Of a stretch of DNA of 25,568 nt, positions 1 to 7,895 are shown piece after piece. Both the position numbers and the translations under genes were made by a program. Origin of the DNA: CAYZNE01 sp964461035 (GTDB lineage Archaea > Nanobdellota > Nanobdellia > Woesearchaeales > CAYZNE01); the NCBI GenBank assembly GCA_964461035.1, contig CAYWRI010000018.1, forward strand, positions 1-25,568, written 5' to 3'. The notes under the pieces were generated by a model, which was not told the DNA's origin, made no database searches, and saw nothing but the letters and a program-made list of their open reading frames with translations. The number at the start of each line of letters is the position of its first letter. The stretch's first letter is position 1.

Positions 1-807
1 TTATGGTTTCAATTTACAGATGATGAAAAGTTTTTATTTAAAAATAAATCTTTTGAAGAAATCAAAGATTGGACTCATGAAAACATGCTTGACATAATTG
101 CACTTGGTTTTAATCCTAAAAAAACCCATTTTCTCGTCGATACTATTCATGCAGGAATCATGTATCCTGAAGCAATAAAAGTTGCAAAGAAAATAACTTT
201 TTCAACTGTTAAGTCTGCGTTTGGTTTTACAAATGAAACCAATATTGGTTCTATTTTCTTTACATCAATGCAAGCGGTTCCAGCTTTTCTACCAAGTATT
301 TTAAAGAAGAAAAAAATGTTCTGTCTTATTCCTCATGCAATAGATCAAGATCCACATTTTAGAGTTACAAGAGATATTCTTCCTAAATTAGGATTTGAAA
401 AACCAGCTTCAATACAATCAAGATTTTTACCCGGTTTAGCAGGAATAAGTGAAGATGGAAAATTATCTTCTTCAACAGGTCAGGCAATTTATTTGACAGA
501 TTCCCCTGCACAAGTTAAGAAAAAAATAAATAAATACGCTTTTTCAGGAGGTAAAAACACAATAGAAGAACATCGTAAAAAAGGAGGCATTCCTGAAATA
601 GATGTTGCGTATCAATGGCTTACTTTTTTTGAAGAAGACGATGAAAAGCTTAAACAAATATATTCTAATTATAAATCTGGAAAACTTTTATCTGGTGAAT
701 TAAAGAAAATATTAATTGACAAACTTAATCTGTTCTTAGAAGAACATCAGAGAAAAAGAGAAAAAGCAAAATCAAAAATAAAAGATTTTATTTACTCTTT
801 AAATTAA
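1..807 (+). CDS. trpS: Tryptophanyl-tRNA synthetase, 3' part (5' end outside window)
   Basis: Class I aminoacyl-tRNA synthetase that charges tRNA-Trp in the cytoplasm. The frame is open from base 1, so the visible part is 268 residues, beginning LWFQFTDDEKFLFK; the N-terminal region with the HIGH motif lies outside the window. Seen here are the AIDQDPHFRVTRD block typical of archaeal/eukaryotic-type TrpRS and the KMSKS-loop equivalent KLSSS (positions 460-474), followed by the helical C-terminal part ending in a lysine-rich tail. The internal ATG at 85 is not the start, because conserved TrpRS sequence continues upstream of it. The gene ends with TAA and is followed, tail to tail, by the membrane protein gene on the other strand 35 nt later. 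Family assignment is firm. Confidence 0.95.
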   Translation, partial: LWFQFTDDEKFLFKNKSFEEIKDWTHENMLDIIALGFNPKKTHFLVDTIHAGIMYPEAIKVAKKITFSTVKSAFGFTNETNIGSIFFTSMQAVPAFLPSILKKKKMFCLIPHAIDQDPHFRVTRDILPKLGFEKPASIQSRFLPGLAGISEDGKLSSSTGQAIYLTDSPAQVKKKINKYAFSGGKNTIEEHRKKGGIPEIDVAYQWLTFFEEDDEKLKQIYSNYKSGKLLSGELKKILIDKLNLFLEEHQRKREKAKSKIKDFIYSLN

Positions 808-842
808 CCTTTTCTTAAGAATATTACGAAATTCTTAAATGA

Positions 843-1670
843 TTACTTTGTTGCAGCAGCATAATCATCCATATTGAGAACTATTGCTCTTGCAAGAAGT
901 ATTCCTAGTATTGCTGCAATTACAAAGCTATAGACTTTAGCAATCATTACAAGTACTGACATTGCAATTATAAATGCAAATGCGGTTAAATAATTTGCTC
1001 TCGAAGTGAAAAATAACAATAAGCCATCATTCTGTGGTAAAGGAAGCATGGAATAAAATACTATTGCAACATTATAAGTTATTAATAAATATACAAATCT
1101 ACTCGCCGTAAATATGTATATTGGAGCGAGTATTAGTATTATTATAAGATAATTGAACAAATAACTAAGAAGATATATTTTATGATGATCAATGTGTTTA
1201 AAAAAATATCTCCAAGTACCAATTCTTCGTCTAGTGTTGTGTTTTACTTCGGTCCACCCAGGAAGAATTAAAGGAAGAAAACCATATGATAAAAAAGCAA
1301 GAACAACCATGACAATAATTCCATATACTGACCAATGATATTCTGTATCATAACCTTGCCAAATAGCAACCGATTTCTTAACAATCATGTTTGCAAATAA
1401 GAACATTGTCATAAAAATTGCTGCAAGAAAGAAATTGGCAAGTCCTCTTTCTAAATCAAACGTGACTGTGCCCCATTTATTGAAAGTAAACACAAATGCA
1501 CTAATTAAACTAACAACAAGCAATTGTTTTACTTCAGTACTTGTAAATGCTAGAAAAGCTTTTAGATTATAAAAGAACCAAGTTATGTAACCATGTTTTT
1601 GTATGGCCTTAATTCTCCTCTTTTTTGCATGTCTAATTTTAGGCGCTTCCTTTTGCTCTGATTGCAACAT
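843..1670 (-). CDS. Multipass membrane protein resembling a degenerate M50 (site-2 protease-like) protein
   Basis: 275 residues with a basic N-terminus (about residues 10-25) and roughly six hydrophobic segments (about 47-66, 76-97, 113-138, 165-188, 190-207, 227-262). The motif MLPLPQNDG (208-216) resembles the NPxPxxDG motif of M50 site-2 proteases, which normally supplies a zinc-binding Asp. No HExxH zinc motif is visible, so if it belongs to this superfamily it is probably not an active protease. This is inference from one motif and topology. A TATA-like element (read on the minus strand ATTTATAAAA, near 1694-1702) lies about 27 nt before the ATG, which fits a leaderless transcript. It could also be an unrelated polytopic protein. 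Confidence 0.8.
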   Translation of the reverse strand: MLQSEQKEAPKIRHAKKRRIKAIQKHGYITWFFYNLKAFLAFTSTEVKQLLVVSLISAFVFTFNKWGTVTFDLERGLANFFLAAIFMTMFLFANMIVKKSVAIWQGYDTEYHWSVYGIIVMVVLAFLSYGFLPLILPGWTEVKHNTRRRIGTWRYFFKHIDHHKIYLLSYLFNYLIIILILAPIYIFTASRFVYLLITYNVAIVFYSMLPLPQNDGLLLFFTSRANYLTAFAFIIAMSVLVMIAKVYSFVIAAILGILLARAIVLNMDDYAAATK

Positions 1671-1689
1671 ATAATACTTAATTAATAAT

Positions 1690-1703
1690 TTCTTTTATAA
1701 ATT
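1690..1703 (-). promoter_or_regulatory. TATA box of the M50-like membrane protein gene
   Basis: Minus-strand ATTTATAAAAGAAA, centred about 27 nt before the ATG at 1670. At this distance the transcript would start at or next to the start codon. Confidence 0.55.
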
Positions 1704-1763
1704 TTAATATTGTGACACTCATTTTCACTAACTTTTTAAATACTTCGAGACTCTTTTAGTCAA

Positions 1764-1769
1764 GGTGAT
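1764..1769 (+). promoter_or_regulatory. Ribosome binding site GGTGAT
   Basis: GGTGAT just before the ATG at 1773. It is one of few clear Shine-Dalgarno sequences in the window, where most genes look leaderless. Confidence 0.6.
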
Positions 1770-1772
1770 TGT

Positions 1773-2018
1773 ATGAGTAAGAAAAAGAAAGATAAAAAAC
1801 CTAAGATAAGAAAACATACTTCCGGCGTAGAAGAAAGGATGAAAGAAATATCCAACATTCAACCTCCTGATGAGACCCCGTTTAAGAAAGAAAACGAGAA
1901 TAAACTCGATCATTGGAGACCTTCTTTTAGAAATAATAGAACTTCATACAAGGAGCAAAGTAGATTATCTCAAAGAGGAAATCGTCCTAAAAAGTCTCAA
2001 AAACCTAAATTATTTTAA
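1773..2018 (+). CDS. Small, strongly basic hypothetical protein
   Basis: 81 residues, rich in Lys, Arg, Asn and Ser, beginning MSKKKKDKKPKIRKHTSG and ending in a PKKSQKPKLF tail. It has no hydrophobic segment and is probably largely disordered; the charge suggests nucleic-acid or ribosome contact, but this is only inference. The start is supported by a ribosome binding site GGTGAT at 1764-1769, four bases before the ATG and complementary to the archaeal 16S 3' end, and by a TATA-like TTTTTAAATA at 1733-1742. It is divergent from the membrane protein gene at 1670. No family recognised. Confidence 0.75.
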   Translation: MSKKKKDKKPKIRKHTSGVEERMKEISNIQPPDETPFKKENENKLDHWRPSFRNNRTSYKEQSRLSQRGNRPKKSQKPKLF

Positions 2019-2134
2019 TTTTTACATATTTTATATTTAATCATATTCTAATATTTAAAAAACTCAATAAATAGTTATCTAGCATATAGTTTACTTAGCA
2101 GAATCAAGAAGATTTAGTAATTATAGAAATAAGT

Positions 2135-2168
2135 GCATATGCAACATATGAATTATATGCTTTTTTTT
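2135..2168 (+). terminator. Possible terminator hairpin with T-run (plus strand)
   Basis: GCATAT (2135-2140) pairs with ATATGC (2155-2160), followed directly by eight T. It lies about 115 nt after the stop of the basic protein gene. The stem is weak and A/T-rich, so this is tentative. Confidence 0.35.
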
Positions 2169-2198
2169 AATGAAAAAATAGAAAGGTAGCCCCTACCA
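2162..2198 (-). terminator. Hairpin terminator of the 44-residue acidic gene
   Basis: Read on the minus strand: GGTAG, loop GGG, CTACC (2186-2198), then TTTCTATTTTTT. A GC-rich stem followed by a T-run sits 24 nt after the stop codon of the small acidic gene. This supports that gene being a separate transcribed unit. Confidence 0.55.
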
Positions 2199-2221
2199 AT
2201 ACTTTTAAAGATTTTGAATTA

Positions 2222-2356
2222 TTACTCTTCGTCTAATTCTTTTTCTTCAAAGCATTTGTCTTGATCTTCTTCATAACCTTGGATGAATGCAGATTCATAT
2301 GCATCCATCTCTTCATCATCAAGGCTTTCGACATAATCTTCTTTTATATCAAACAT
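2222..2356 (-). CDS. Small acidic protein, 44 residues
   Basis: ATG at 2356 to TAA at 2222. The product begins MFDIKEDYVESLDDEEMDAY and continues ESAFIQGYEEDQDKCFEEKE before ending LDEE: very rich in Glu and Asp, with one Cys, an aromatic AFIQGYEE centre and no membrane segment. It is too short for ordinary ORF calling. Support comes from an upstream AAGGTAAT (possible ribosome site, about 4-11 nt before the ATG), a TATA-like CTTAAATAATT near 2397-2407, and a hairpin plus T-run downstream (2162-2198). Function unknown. Its opposite charge to the nearby basic protein is noted, but no interaction can be claimed. Confidence 0.65.
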   Translation of the reverse strand: MFDIKEDYVESLDDEEMDAYESAFIQGYEEDQDKCFEEKELDEE

Positions 2357-2477
2357 GGGTATTACCTTTTGTAGAGTCTCACTCTTTTTTATTTTTAATT
2401 ATTTAAGCCTTGAATTTTTGTAGAAATTATACTTTTCTCTACATAACCGGAATATTTACGAGATAGTATATATGCAT

Positions 2478-2501
2478 TGTTATATATTTATTGGTCAATA
2501 A
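2478..2501 (+). promoter_or_regulatory. TATA box with adjacent inverted repeat before the Lrp-type gene
   Basis: A TATA-like TATATATTTA (2481-2490) runs into a perfect inverted repeat TTATTG-GT-CAATAA (2488-2501). An operator touching the downstream edge of the TATA box is the usual arrangement for archaeal Lrp-family repressors that control themselves. The role is inferred. Confidence 0.45.
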
Positions 2502-2552
2502 GGAAGTATTAAGTTCCATAAAACCTATTTTGAACCAAAAACTTATTAAGTT

Positions 2553-3530
2553 ATGCCATTTTCTCATATTAAAATGTTAAAACTTGACAAAATAGATTTG
2601 AAACTATTACATGCACTTTCAGAAAATTCTCGACGATCAATTAGTCAAATTGCCAAGTTGATAAACACATCTAAGAACACTCTTTTATATCGAATAAAAA
2701 AGCTTGAAAAAAATAAAACCATTTTATTTTATCAAACAATAATTAATCATTCTTTAACAGGTGTTTTTTGTGGACGAATAATGATAAAATTTACAAAATA
2801 TGATGAGAAAAATTTTTCAGAATTTATTGTTTTTATCAAAACGCTTAATAAAATCGGAGGGATATCTCGAACCTATGGAAAATATGATTTAATATTAATT
2901 GTTTATTTCAAAAAATTATCTGATTTTGCAAATATTCATGAATTAATTCATCAAAAAATAACTAATAATGTAGAACTAATGAATGTTTGTTTAATTAATG
3001 AATTATATTATTGTGCAGCAAATAAACTAATGTTTGGACAACACATTCCCCCTGCAATTATCAAATTTAACAGAACTCCAGCTATAATAGACACAAAAGA
3101 TGAATTTTTGCTGAAAAAACTTAGAGAAAATCCTAAAGAAACAATTGTTTCATTAGCTCAAAAATGTAATTGCACAACAAAAACGCTAATGCAAAGAAAA
3201 CATAATTTAGAAAAAAAGAAAATCATATTAAGATATTCTATAATGATTAATCATACAAAATTAGATTATGTTCTTCACCACGTATTTTGGAAATTCTCAA
3301 CATTTAATGTTAAGGATGTTAAAAGATTAAAAGAACACATTTCACTTATGTCTGAAACATTCTTTATTACAGAAGTGTTTTGTTCTAATATGCTTGAAAC
3401 AGGGTTTTTAGTAAAAAATGAATTAGAATTACATAATTTATTAAACAACATTATAAAAAAGTTTCCTGAATTAATCAAATCATATGAATTATTATTAATA
3501 AAAGATATTACTTTACTTCGAGAAAATTAA
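2553..3530 (+). CDS. Lrp/AsnC-family transcription regulator, duplicated form
   Basis: 325 residues containing two tandem Lrp-like halves. The first winged helix-turn-helix is at about residues 10-60 (LDKIDLKLLHAL, then ISQIAKLINTSKNTLLYRIK), followed by a RAM-like region (about 70-155). A second HTH is at about 181-232 (DEFLLKKLRENPKETIVSL, then CNCTTKTLMQRKHNLEKKK), followed by a second RAM-like region to the end. Typical Lrp proteins have one half and about 150 residues. It probably binds DNA and may sense an amino acid or metabolite; the ligand cannot be told. ATG at 2553 is used; ATG at 2574 (residue 8), just before the HTH, is an equally plausible start. Its stop overlaps that of the convergent L10e gene by three bases. 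Confidence 0.88.
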   Translation: MPFSHIKMLKLDKIDLKLLHALSENSRRSISQIAKLINTSKNTLLYRIKKLEKNKTILFYQTIINHSLTGVFCGRIMIKFTKYDEKNFSEFIVFIKTLNKIGGISRTYGKYDLILIVYFKKLSDFANIHELIHQKITNNVELMNVCLINELYYCAANKLMFGQHIPPAIIKFNRTPAIIDTKDEFLLKKLRENPKETIVSLAQKCNCTTKTLMQRKHNLEKKKIILRYSIMINHTKLDYVLHHVFWKFSTFNVKDVKRLKEHISLMSETFFITEVFCSNMLETGFLVKNELELHNLLNNIIKKFPELIKSYELLLIKDITLLREN

Positions 3531-4057
3531 GCTGATTTAACTTTAACTTCTTCAATTAAGTATTTACCAGGAAGTTTCTTATAAGCTCTAGTAAGAGATT
3601 GAGAAGCAACTGCTTTGTTTAAAACATCAACATTCACATCCATTACTGGTTGATTTTTAAAAACTCTGGCAGCAATATTAACTGCTTTACCAAAAGCCAT
3701 TTTCATTCCAGTACTCATTCTATCTGCGCCTGCACCACTTGCAAGAGGATTTTCTCTAACAATGTGATGAGGATAAACTCTGATTTTTAGTCTGAAACCT
3801 TCTTTTCCAAGTTTTTTCTCAAGAATCTTTAAAGCAGTCTTTCTAGCAGATTCTAAGCAATTATGTCTTAATTGAACATCTTGTTTAGATTTTAATACGA
3901 ATTGAACAGGAAAATCTTTACTTAAATCACCCATATCGAATTTTACAATTTTATTATTAGGAACAGATCTTATATATGATTTTTTTCTATATTTTGATTT
4001 TCTAGTGTATGCATTTTGTAGTGCCCTACTAGTCACGCCTTTTCTTAATTTTGCCAT
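3527..4057 (-). CDS. rpl10e: Large-subunit ribosomal protein L10e (uL16 family)
   Basis: 176 residues, the usual length for archaeal L10e, the counterpart of bacterial L16. It binds 23S rRNA near the peptidyl-transferase centre and the central protuberance. Seen are the N-terminal MAKLRKGVTSRALQNAYTRK, the central YPHHIVRENPLASGAGADRM block typical of L10e, then GMKMAFGKAVNIAARV. The C-terminus overlaps the stop of the convergent Lrp-type gene. A minus-strand TATTTATAA at 4081-4089 lies about 27 nt before the ATG, so the transcript is probably leaderless. Identification is firm. Confidence 0.97.
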   Translation of the reverse strand: MAKLRKGVTSRALQNAYTRKSKYRKKSYIRSVPNNKIVKFDMGDLSKDFPVQFVLKSKQDVQLRHNCLESARKTALKILEKKLGKEGFRLKIRVYPHHIVRENPLASGAGADRMSTGMKMAFGKAVNIAARVFKNQPVMDVNVDVLNKAVASQSLTRAYKKLPGKYLIEEVKVKSA

Positions 4058-4080
4058 TTTGCTTAGAAACCCTGATTCAT

Positions 4081-4090
4081 TTATAAATAT
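4081..4090 (-). promoter_or_regulatory. TATA box of L10e
   Basis: Minus-strand AATATTTATAAATG region, centred about 27 nt before the ATG at 4057. The spacing fits transcription starting at the start codon. Confidence 0.6.
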
Positions 4091-4134
4091 TTCTTATCTG
4101 AAGGTCAATCAAGAATGAAAAAAGAATATTTTAT

Positions 4135-4824
4135 TTAGTCAAGAACAAGATAATCTTTTGACATTGCGAAAGATTCTTTAGGTAAATATGTAATTAAAGC
4201 GTCTGAAGTGTTTTGTTGCTGATTTAATTGAACATTGTGATCTTTTGAAGGATTTAATGCATATATTCCCATAGTCATTAATAATGATGTAGCAATACCT
4301 AAATAAAGTAATTCCTTTTTTTGAGGTACTGTCTTTTTTTTAATCCAATTAGGAATATTCTTTACCATTAGAGCATATCCTGCTAAATGTTCTGTCATAT
4401 TTTTAATATATATACTTGCCGGTGCTGTTACAACCGCCAAACTTGATTCTAAACCGGTTGTTTTTAGTATATCTATAAAAGTTGATGTTTCATGCATTGC
4501 TAAATAATTAGATGCTCCTTTTAATACTGCCGCAAAAACAAAACCTAAAACACCCACGCTCATATATTGTAACTTACTTTCTCGTTCTATATTTAGTTTA
4601 TCACTACTATAATTAATAAGATGTGACACAAGAGGTAAAATTATGACCGTTCCCGCAATTATTATTACTCTTGATTTTATAGATTCCCAATCACTATGAT
4701 CTCGAACTATTGTTTGAATAAAGCTGGCTAAAGGCGACATTACAATGTTAACCCCTAATGAACCAATTACGCTCTGAGTATTATAAATCTCTTGTACCCT
4801 GTTTATCAATGTTTCTTTACTCAC
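4135..4824 (-). CDS. Five-helix membrane protein of unknown function
   Basis: 229 residues from a GTG start at 4824. Hydrophobic segments lie at about 17-39, 52-72, 86-106, 122-140 and 172-191. The last 40 residues are polar, with a QLNQQQNTSD stretch. The first four segments and the charged linkers (SDWESIKSRV, SSDKLNIERESK) loosely recall the layout of the small L-alanine exporter AlaE, but I see no diagnostic residues and do not assign it. A minus-strand ATTATAAATC at about 4844-4853 lies about 25 nt before the GTG, which supports a leaderless transcript and this start. The gene lies 77 nt upstream of L10e on the same strand, which has its own promoter. Confidence 0.75.
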   Translation of the reverse strand: MSKETLINRVQEIYNTQSVIGSLGVNIVMSPLASFIQTIVRDHSDWESIKSRVIIIAGTVIILPLVSHLINYSSDKLNIERESKLQYMSVGVLGFVFAAVLKGASNYLAMHETSTFIDILKTTGLESSLAVVTAPASIYIKNMTEHLAGYALMVKNIPNWIKKKTVPQKKELLYLGIATSLLMTMGIYALNPSKDHNVQLNQQQNTSDALITYLPKESFAMSKDYLVLD

Positions 4825-4943
4825 TTTTGAGAGGAATATACTTTGATTTATAATAGTTTTCGAAGATAAAAATTGTTTTACTAAAAATTATGTGAATAGT
4901 AAAAACAAAAAAGTATTTAAATTAAAATGAAATTCGAAGAGAT

Positions 4944-5603
4944 ATGAGTAAAAGTAAATATAATTTATTTTATGCTGAACTAACTGATAAAACCGTTAAT
5001 TTATTTAATAGAAAAATATTGAGATTTGGAATTTATGAGCATAATGAAATTCTTAAATACATTAATTCTTCTGAAAAAGACTTAGTTTTAGACTATGGGT
5101 GTAATACAGGTTATATTAGTAAGATGATAATAGATAAATTTAAATCAAAGGTTATATCTGCGGATATAAATAAATCTGCATTAGAAATTTGTAATAAAAA
5201 AGGATTAAAAACAGAATTAATTAATGATAATTTTTTTAAGAAATACGCATCTAAATTCAATGTTTTACTTTGTTCTCATGTTTTGGAACACACAAGAAAA
5301 CCAGATATGGTTTTAGATAAATTGGCAGGATTATTAAAAAGAAAGGGTAAATTAGTTTTAGTTGTTCCTCAAGAAAGGATAAGAGGTGACATTAATCCTA
5401 TTCAAACATTAGCCTTTTGGTGTCAATTAAAATTTGAAAATCCTCATTTACATAATTTTAAATTTCCTGAATTAGTAGAAATGCTAAAAAAAGCTAACTT
5501 TAAAGTCAATAAACATTGCTTTGTAAATTTTGTGCCTCCATTTATCACTAAAAAAAGAAAATTTTTAGCAAGAAGTTTAATTATCTCTGCAACAAAACTT
5601 TAA
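4944..5603 (+). CDS. Class I SAM-dependent methyltransferase
   Basis: 219 residues with a Rossmann-like methyltransferase fold. Motif I is VLDYGCNTG (48-56), the acidic residue that would contact the SAM ribose is Asp74 in SADINKS, and the post-motif region is LLCSHVLEH (108-116), typical of Methyltransf_11/UbiE-like families. VLVVPQE (138-144) follows a GLLKRKGK turn. The substrate cannot be deduced; related proteins modify lipids, cell-wall sugars or small molecules. A TATA-like GTATTTAAATTA at 4913-4924 lies about 25 nt before the ATG. The gene is divergent from the five-helix membrane protein and convergent with truD. Confidence 0.88.
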   Translation: MSKSKYNLFYAELTDKTVNLFNRKILRFGIYEHNEILKYINSSEKDLVLDYGCNTGYISKMIIDKFKSKVISADINKSALEICNKKGLKTELINDNFFKKYASKFNVLLCSHVLEHTRKPDMVLDKLAGLLKRKGKLVLVVPQERIRGDINPIQTLAFWCQLKFENPHLHNFKFPELVEMLKKANFKVNKHCFVNFVPPFITKKRKFLARSLIISATKL

Positions 5604-5650
5604 TTTTATATAATGCGGGGAATTCTAAATAATTTCTAATTAAATATGAT

Positions 5651-6724
5651 TTAGACTGTAGAAAATATCTTTTTAAGAATCATTGTTGCATAACTGCCTT
5701 TGAACAAGGAAAAAGATACAGATATTTTATATTTATCTGGATTTAATTCATCTGTTTCAATATTTGATGCAACAAAATTATTCACAATTACTAAAAAATC
5801 TCGTTCTACCCCAAAACTTGACAATTCAGGAATTTGTTTTATTATGAAATCTCGTTTTGTAATATTTTCTTTTTCAAGAAGTTTGTTAATGAGTTCATCA
5901 TATTTTGTATCGTCAGCAGTTCCAAAACCGATTAATGGAAGTTTTATTTGTATATCTGTTTTGATTGGTTCATCGTCTATAAAAAAAAGTTTTCCTTGAG
6001 AATATTCGGAAATTATAACTTTGTATTTTCGTTCTTTTATTATTTCTTTACATAATTCATTAAATAAAAAGCTTTGATACGAATTAACAAAAAAACTCAA
6101 AGTTTTCTTAGGAATATGTCTAAGCATTTTTATATAATCTTCTTTGTATAATTCAATTGTTTTATCATTAATAGAATTACTTTCTTGCAAAAGTTTGACT
6201 GCTTTTTCAAACTTTTTAGTTATAATTAATTTTCCTATTTCTTTATTATTTTTAGAAAATCTTTGTTCATCAAAATAATTTACAATAAATTTTGGAGATA
6301 TAATTTTTAAGTCTTTTTTGTCAAGATTTCTGATTACAATATCAAATTTATTTTCTTTTAAATCTCCTAAAAAAATTGGTTTGTCAGAATATCCTATAAA
6401 CTCAAGAGTGAACCCTTCAAAATTTGAACTTATTTTTTCAAGTCTTGACTTTATATTTCTAATATTGCAAATAGAAATAAATTGTTCTGTTATTGCATTT
6501 CGATCTTTTGTTCCTGCAAAACCAATTATTTTTCTTTGCTCTTTAATTGTTTTAGATATGAATTGTAAACAATCCTCAGTATTTCTATTTTTTTTATTTA
6601 GTTTATATATTAAATATTTAGAATTATCTGTTTGTTTACTGCCCTTATAAAATTCCCTATTAGGTATTTCTGTTACAACAAAATCTTCAGGTATTTGTTT
6701 TATTTTATAATTTAGTTTATTCAT
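5651..6724 (-). CDS. truD: tRNA pseudouridine(13) synthase TruD
   Basis: 357 residues. TruD converts uridine to pseudouridine, classically at position 13 of tRNAs. The catalytic motif GFAGTKDRNAITEQ (68-81) supplies the nucleophile Asp74, and the family signature NYFDEQRF is at 150-157. The N-terminal EDFVVTEIP motif (13-21) is also typical. The protein is somewhat shorter than many archaeal TruD proteins, so the inserted TRUD domain (roughly after residue 160) may be reduced. A minus-strand AATTTATATAAGG (about 6750-6762) lies about 30 nt before the ATG. Identification is firm. Confidence 0.95.
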   Translation of the reverse strand: MNKLNYKIKQIPEDFVVTEIPNREFYKGSKQTDNSKYLIYKLNKKNRNTEDCLQFISKTIKEQRKIIGFAGTKDRNAITEQFISICNIRNIKSRLEKISSNFEGFTLEFIGYSDKPIFLGDLKENKFDIVIRNLDKKDLKIISPKFIVNYFDEQRFSKNNKEIGKLIITKKFEKAVKLLQESNSINDKTIELYKEDYIKMLRHIPKKTLSFFVNSYQSFLFNELCKEIIKERKYKVIISEYSQGKLFFIDDEPIKTDIQIKLPLIGFGTADDTKYDELINKLLEKENITKRDFIIKQIPELSSFGVERDFLVIVNNFVASNIETDELNPDKYKISVSFSLFKGSYATMILKKIFSTV

Positions 6725-6814
6725 CTTTATTATAGATTTGAATATGTGTCCTTATATAAATTTTCAGGAAATTCATAGCCACAATACAAAAATAAATAAA
6801 TAATTAGAACAAGT

Positions 6815-7339
6815 TTATGCCAAAGTTGCGACTAAAATTCCAACATAATAAGTTACAACAATAACTATAATTGCAATTGTTAAATGTTCTAAAATTACTT
6901 CATGCGGTTTTATTTTTTGTTGTTTAGCAAGATAATAACTAAATGAAATTATTAAACTTAAGCCCCAAACAATACAAACAATAACTGCCGTGAATAATCG
7001 TAACAATAAAACAGGAATTATAAAAGTCAAAGCAACAATAAACTTAGATAAAAAAGTAGAAATTGTTGCTTCCCATATTTCTTTTGGAGAATATTTATTT
7101 TCTGATTCTTCAGCCATGTGTATCCCCAATGCATCAGACATGGCATCAGCTATTGCTATTGTAAATATTCCTCCTAAAATAACAAGAGTAGAATTAGTTC
7201 CAGAATATAATCCAATAATCAACCCCAAAGTTGTAATTATTCCAGATGTTAAACCAAAACTAAATCCTTTTTTAATTGAAGGTTTCACATCTTGAATTAA
7301 ACTTAAGTTATTTAAATAATTTTTGATTGAATAAAACAA
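6815..7339 (-). CDS. VIT1/CCC1-like membrane transporter
   Basis: 174 residues. The N-terminal KGFSFGLTSGIITTLGLIIG (24-43) matches the DGLVTTLGVI-type first helix of VIT1/CCC1 iron/manganese transporters. It is followed by a second helix (about 48-75, with IADAMSDALGIHMAEESE), a short acidic loop (EESENKYSPKEIWEA), then three further hydrophobic segments (about 97-117, 118-138, 150-172). VIT proteins move Fe2+ or Mn2+ across membranes; metal and direction are not deducible here. Start is TTG at 7339: an in-frame TAA lies two codons upstream and no other good start precedes the first helix. The gene is divergent from the secreted protein gene across a 58-nt A/T-rich promoter region. Confidence 0.82.
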   Translation of the reverse strand: MFYSIKNYLNNLSLIQDVKPSIKKGFSFGLTSGIITTLGLIIGLYSGTNSTLVILGGIFTIAIADAMSDALGIHMAEESENKYSPKEIWEATISTFLSKFIVALTFIIPVLLLRLFTAVIVCIVWGLSLIISFSYYLAKQQKIKPHEVILEHLTIAIIVIVVTYYVGILVATLA

Positions 7340-7368
7340 AGTTTACAATAACCACTTATTTAGTTAAG

Positions 7369-7378
7369 TTTAAATAAA
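7369..7378 (+). promoter_or_regulatory. TATA box that fixes the start of the secreted protein
   Basis: TTTAAATAAA, centred about 25 nt before ATG 7398. This favours ATG 7398 over the in-frame TTG at 7380, which would lie upstream of the expected transcription start. The reverse of the same A/T-rich block probably serves the divergent transporter gene. Confidence 0.55.
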
Positions 7379-7397
7379 TTTGGTTATTCCTAAATTT

Positions 7398-7784
7398 ATG
7401 AAAAAAACTTTAACAATGATTACATTAATGGCAATAACTTTTTTTTTAACTGCAAGTCCAAATCAATTTAATCTAAATTACAATTTACAAGCACATACAA
7501 GTAAGTCATTTGCTCAAACTAAAAAATTAAAAACAGCTAATTTTCTCGACAACCAAGTTAATAAGACTTATTTAATTGGGGATAAAATAAAAGATATAAC
7601 TCCTTATTTAACATCTTTTGTAGATTATGCAATTGGAATTTATGACACATTTGAACCCGTCTATGCACTCTATGATAAATTTCGTGTTTATAATATATGG
7701 GAAAACAAAGAAGAAAATTTTAGATTAAAAAGTGAAATAAAACGAAATGAAGTAAAACTATCACTAGAATTTGATCTTAAATAA
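7398..7784 (+). CDS. Small secreted or membrane-anchored hypothetical protein
   Basis: 128 residues from ATG 7398. The N-terminus MKKTLTMITLMAITFFLTAS is a classic signal peptide: two lysines, a hydrophobic core, then small residues. Cleavage is likely near residues 19-25; without cleavage it would be an N-terminal anchor. The mature part is mixed charged and aromatic (FVDYAIGIYDTFEPVYALYD), ends in a Lys/Glu-rich segment, and shows no Cys. No family recognised. The longer reading from TTG 7380 adds six residues (MVIPKF) and is less likely given the TATA box position. Confidence 0.75.
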   Translation: MKKTLTMITLMAITFFLTASPNQFNLNYNLQAHTSKSFAQTKKLKTANFLDNQVNKTYLIGDKIKDITPYLTSFVDYAIGIYDTFEPVYALYDKFRVYNIWENKEENFRLKSEIKRNEVKLSLEFDLK

Positions 7785-7895
7785 ATTACTCAATACAAAC
7801 ATTATTTCAAACTAAAAATGGTATTGGTAAAATAATTAATTTTTATAAAAAATAAATTTTGCAGAAAAAATGATAAAGTTTATTTGTTTGAATAA

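Noticed and set aside
4135..4824. L-alanine exporter AlaE assignment
   Set aside because: Only the helix layout is similar; no diagnostic residues could be matched by eye.
5700..7295. ORFs antisense to truD and to the VIT-like gene (5700-5999, 6318-6650, 6990-7295)
   Set aside because: They lie opposite recognised genes and show no promoter or family features.
7380..7397. TTG 7380 as start of the secreted protein
   Set aside because: TATA box spacing places transcription start at about 7398, where the ATG and a normal signal peptide begin.
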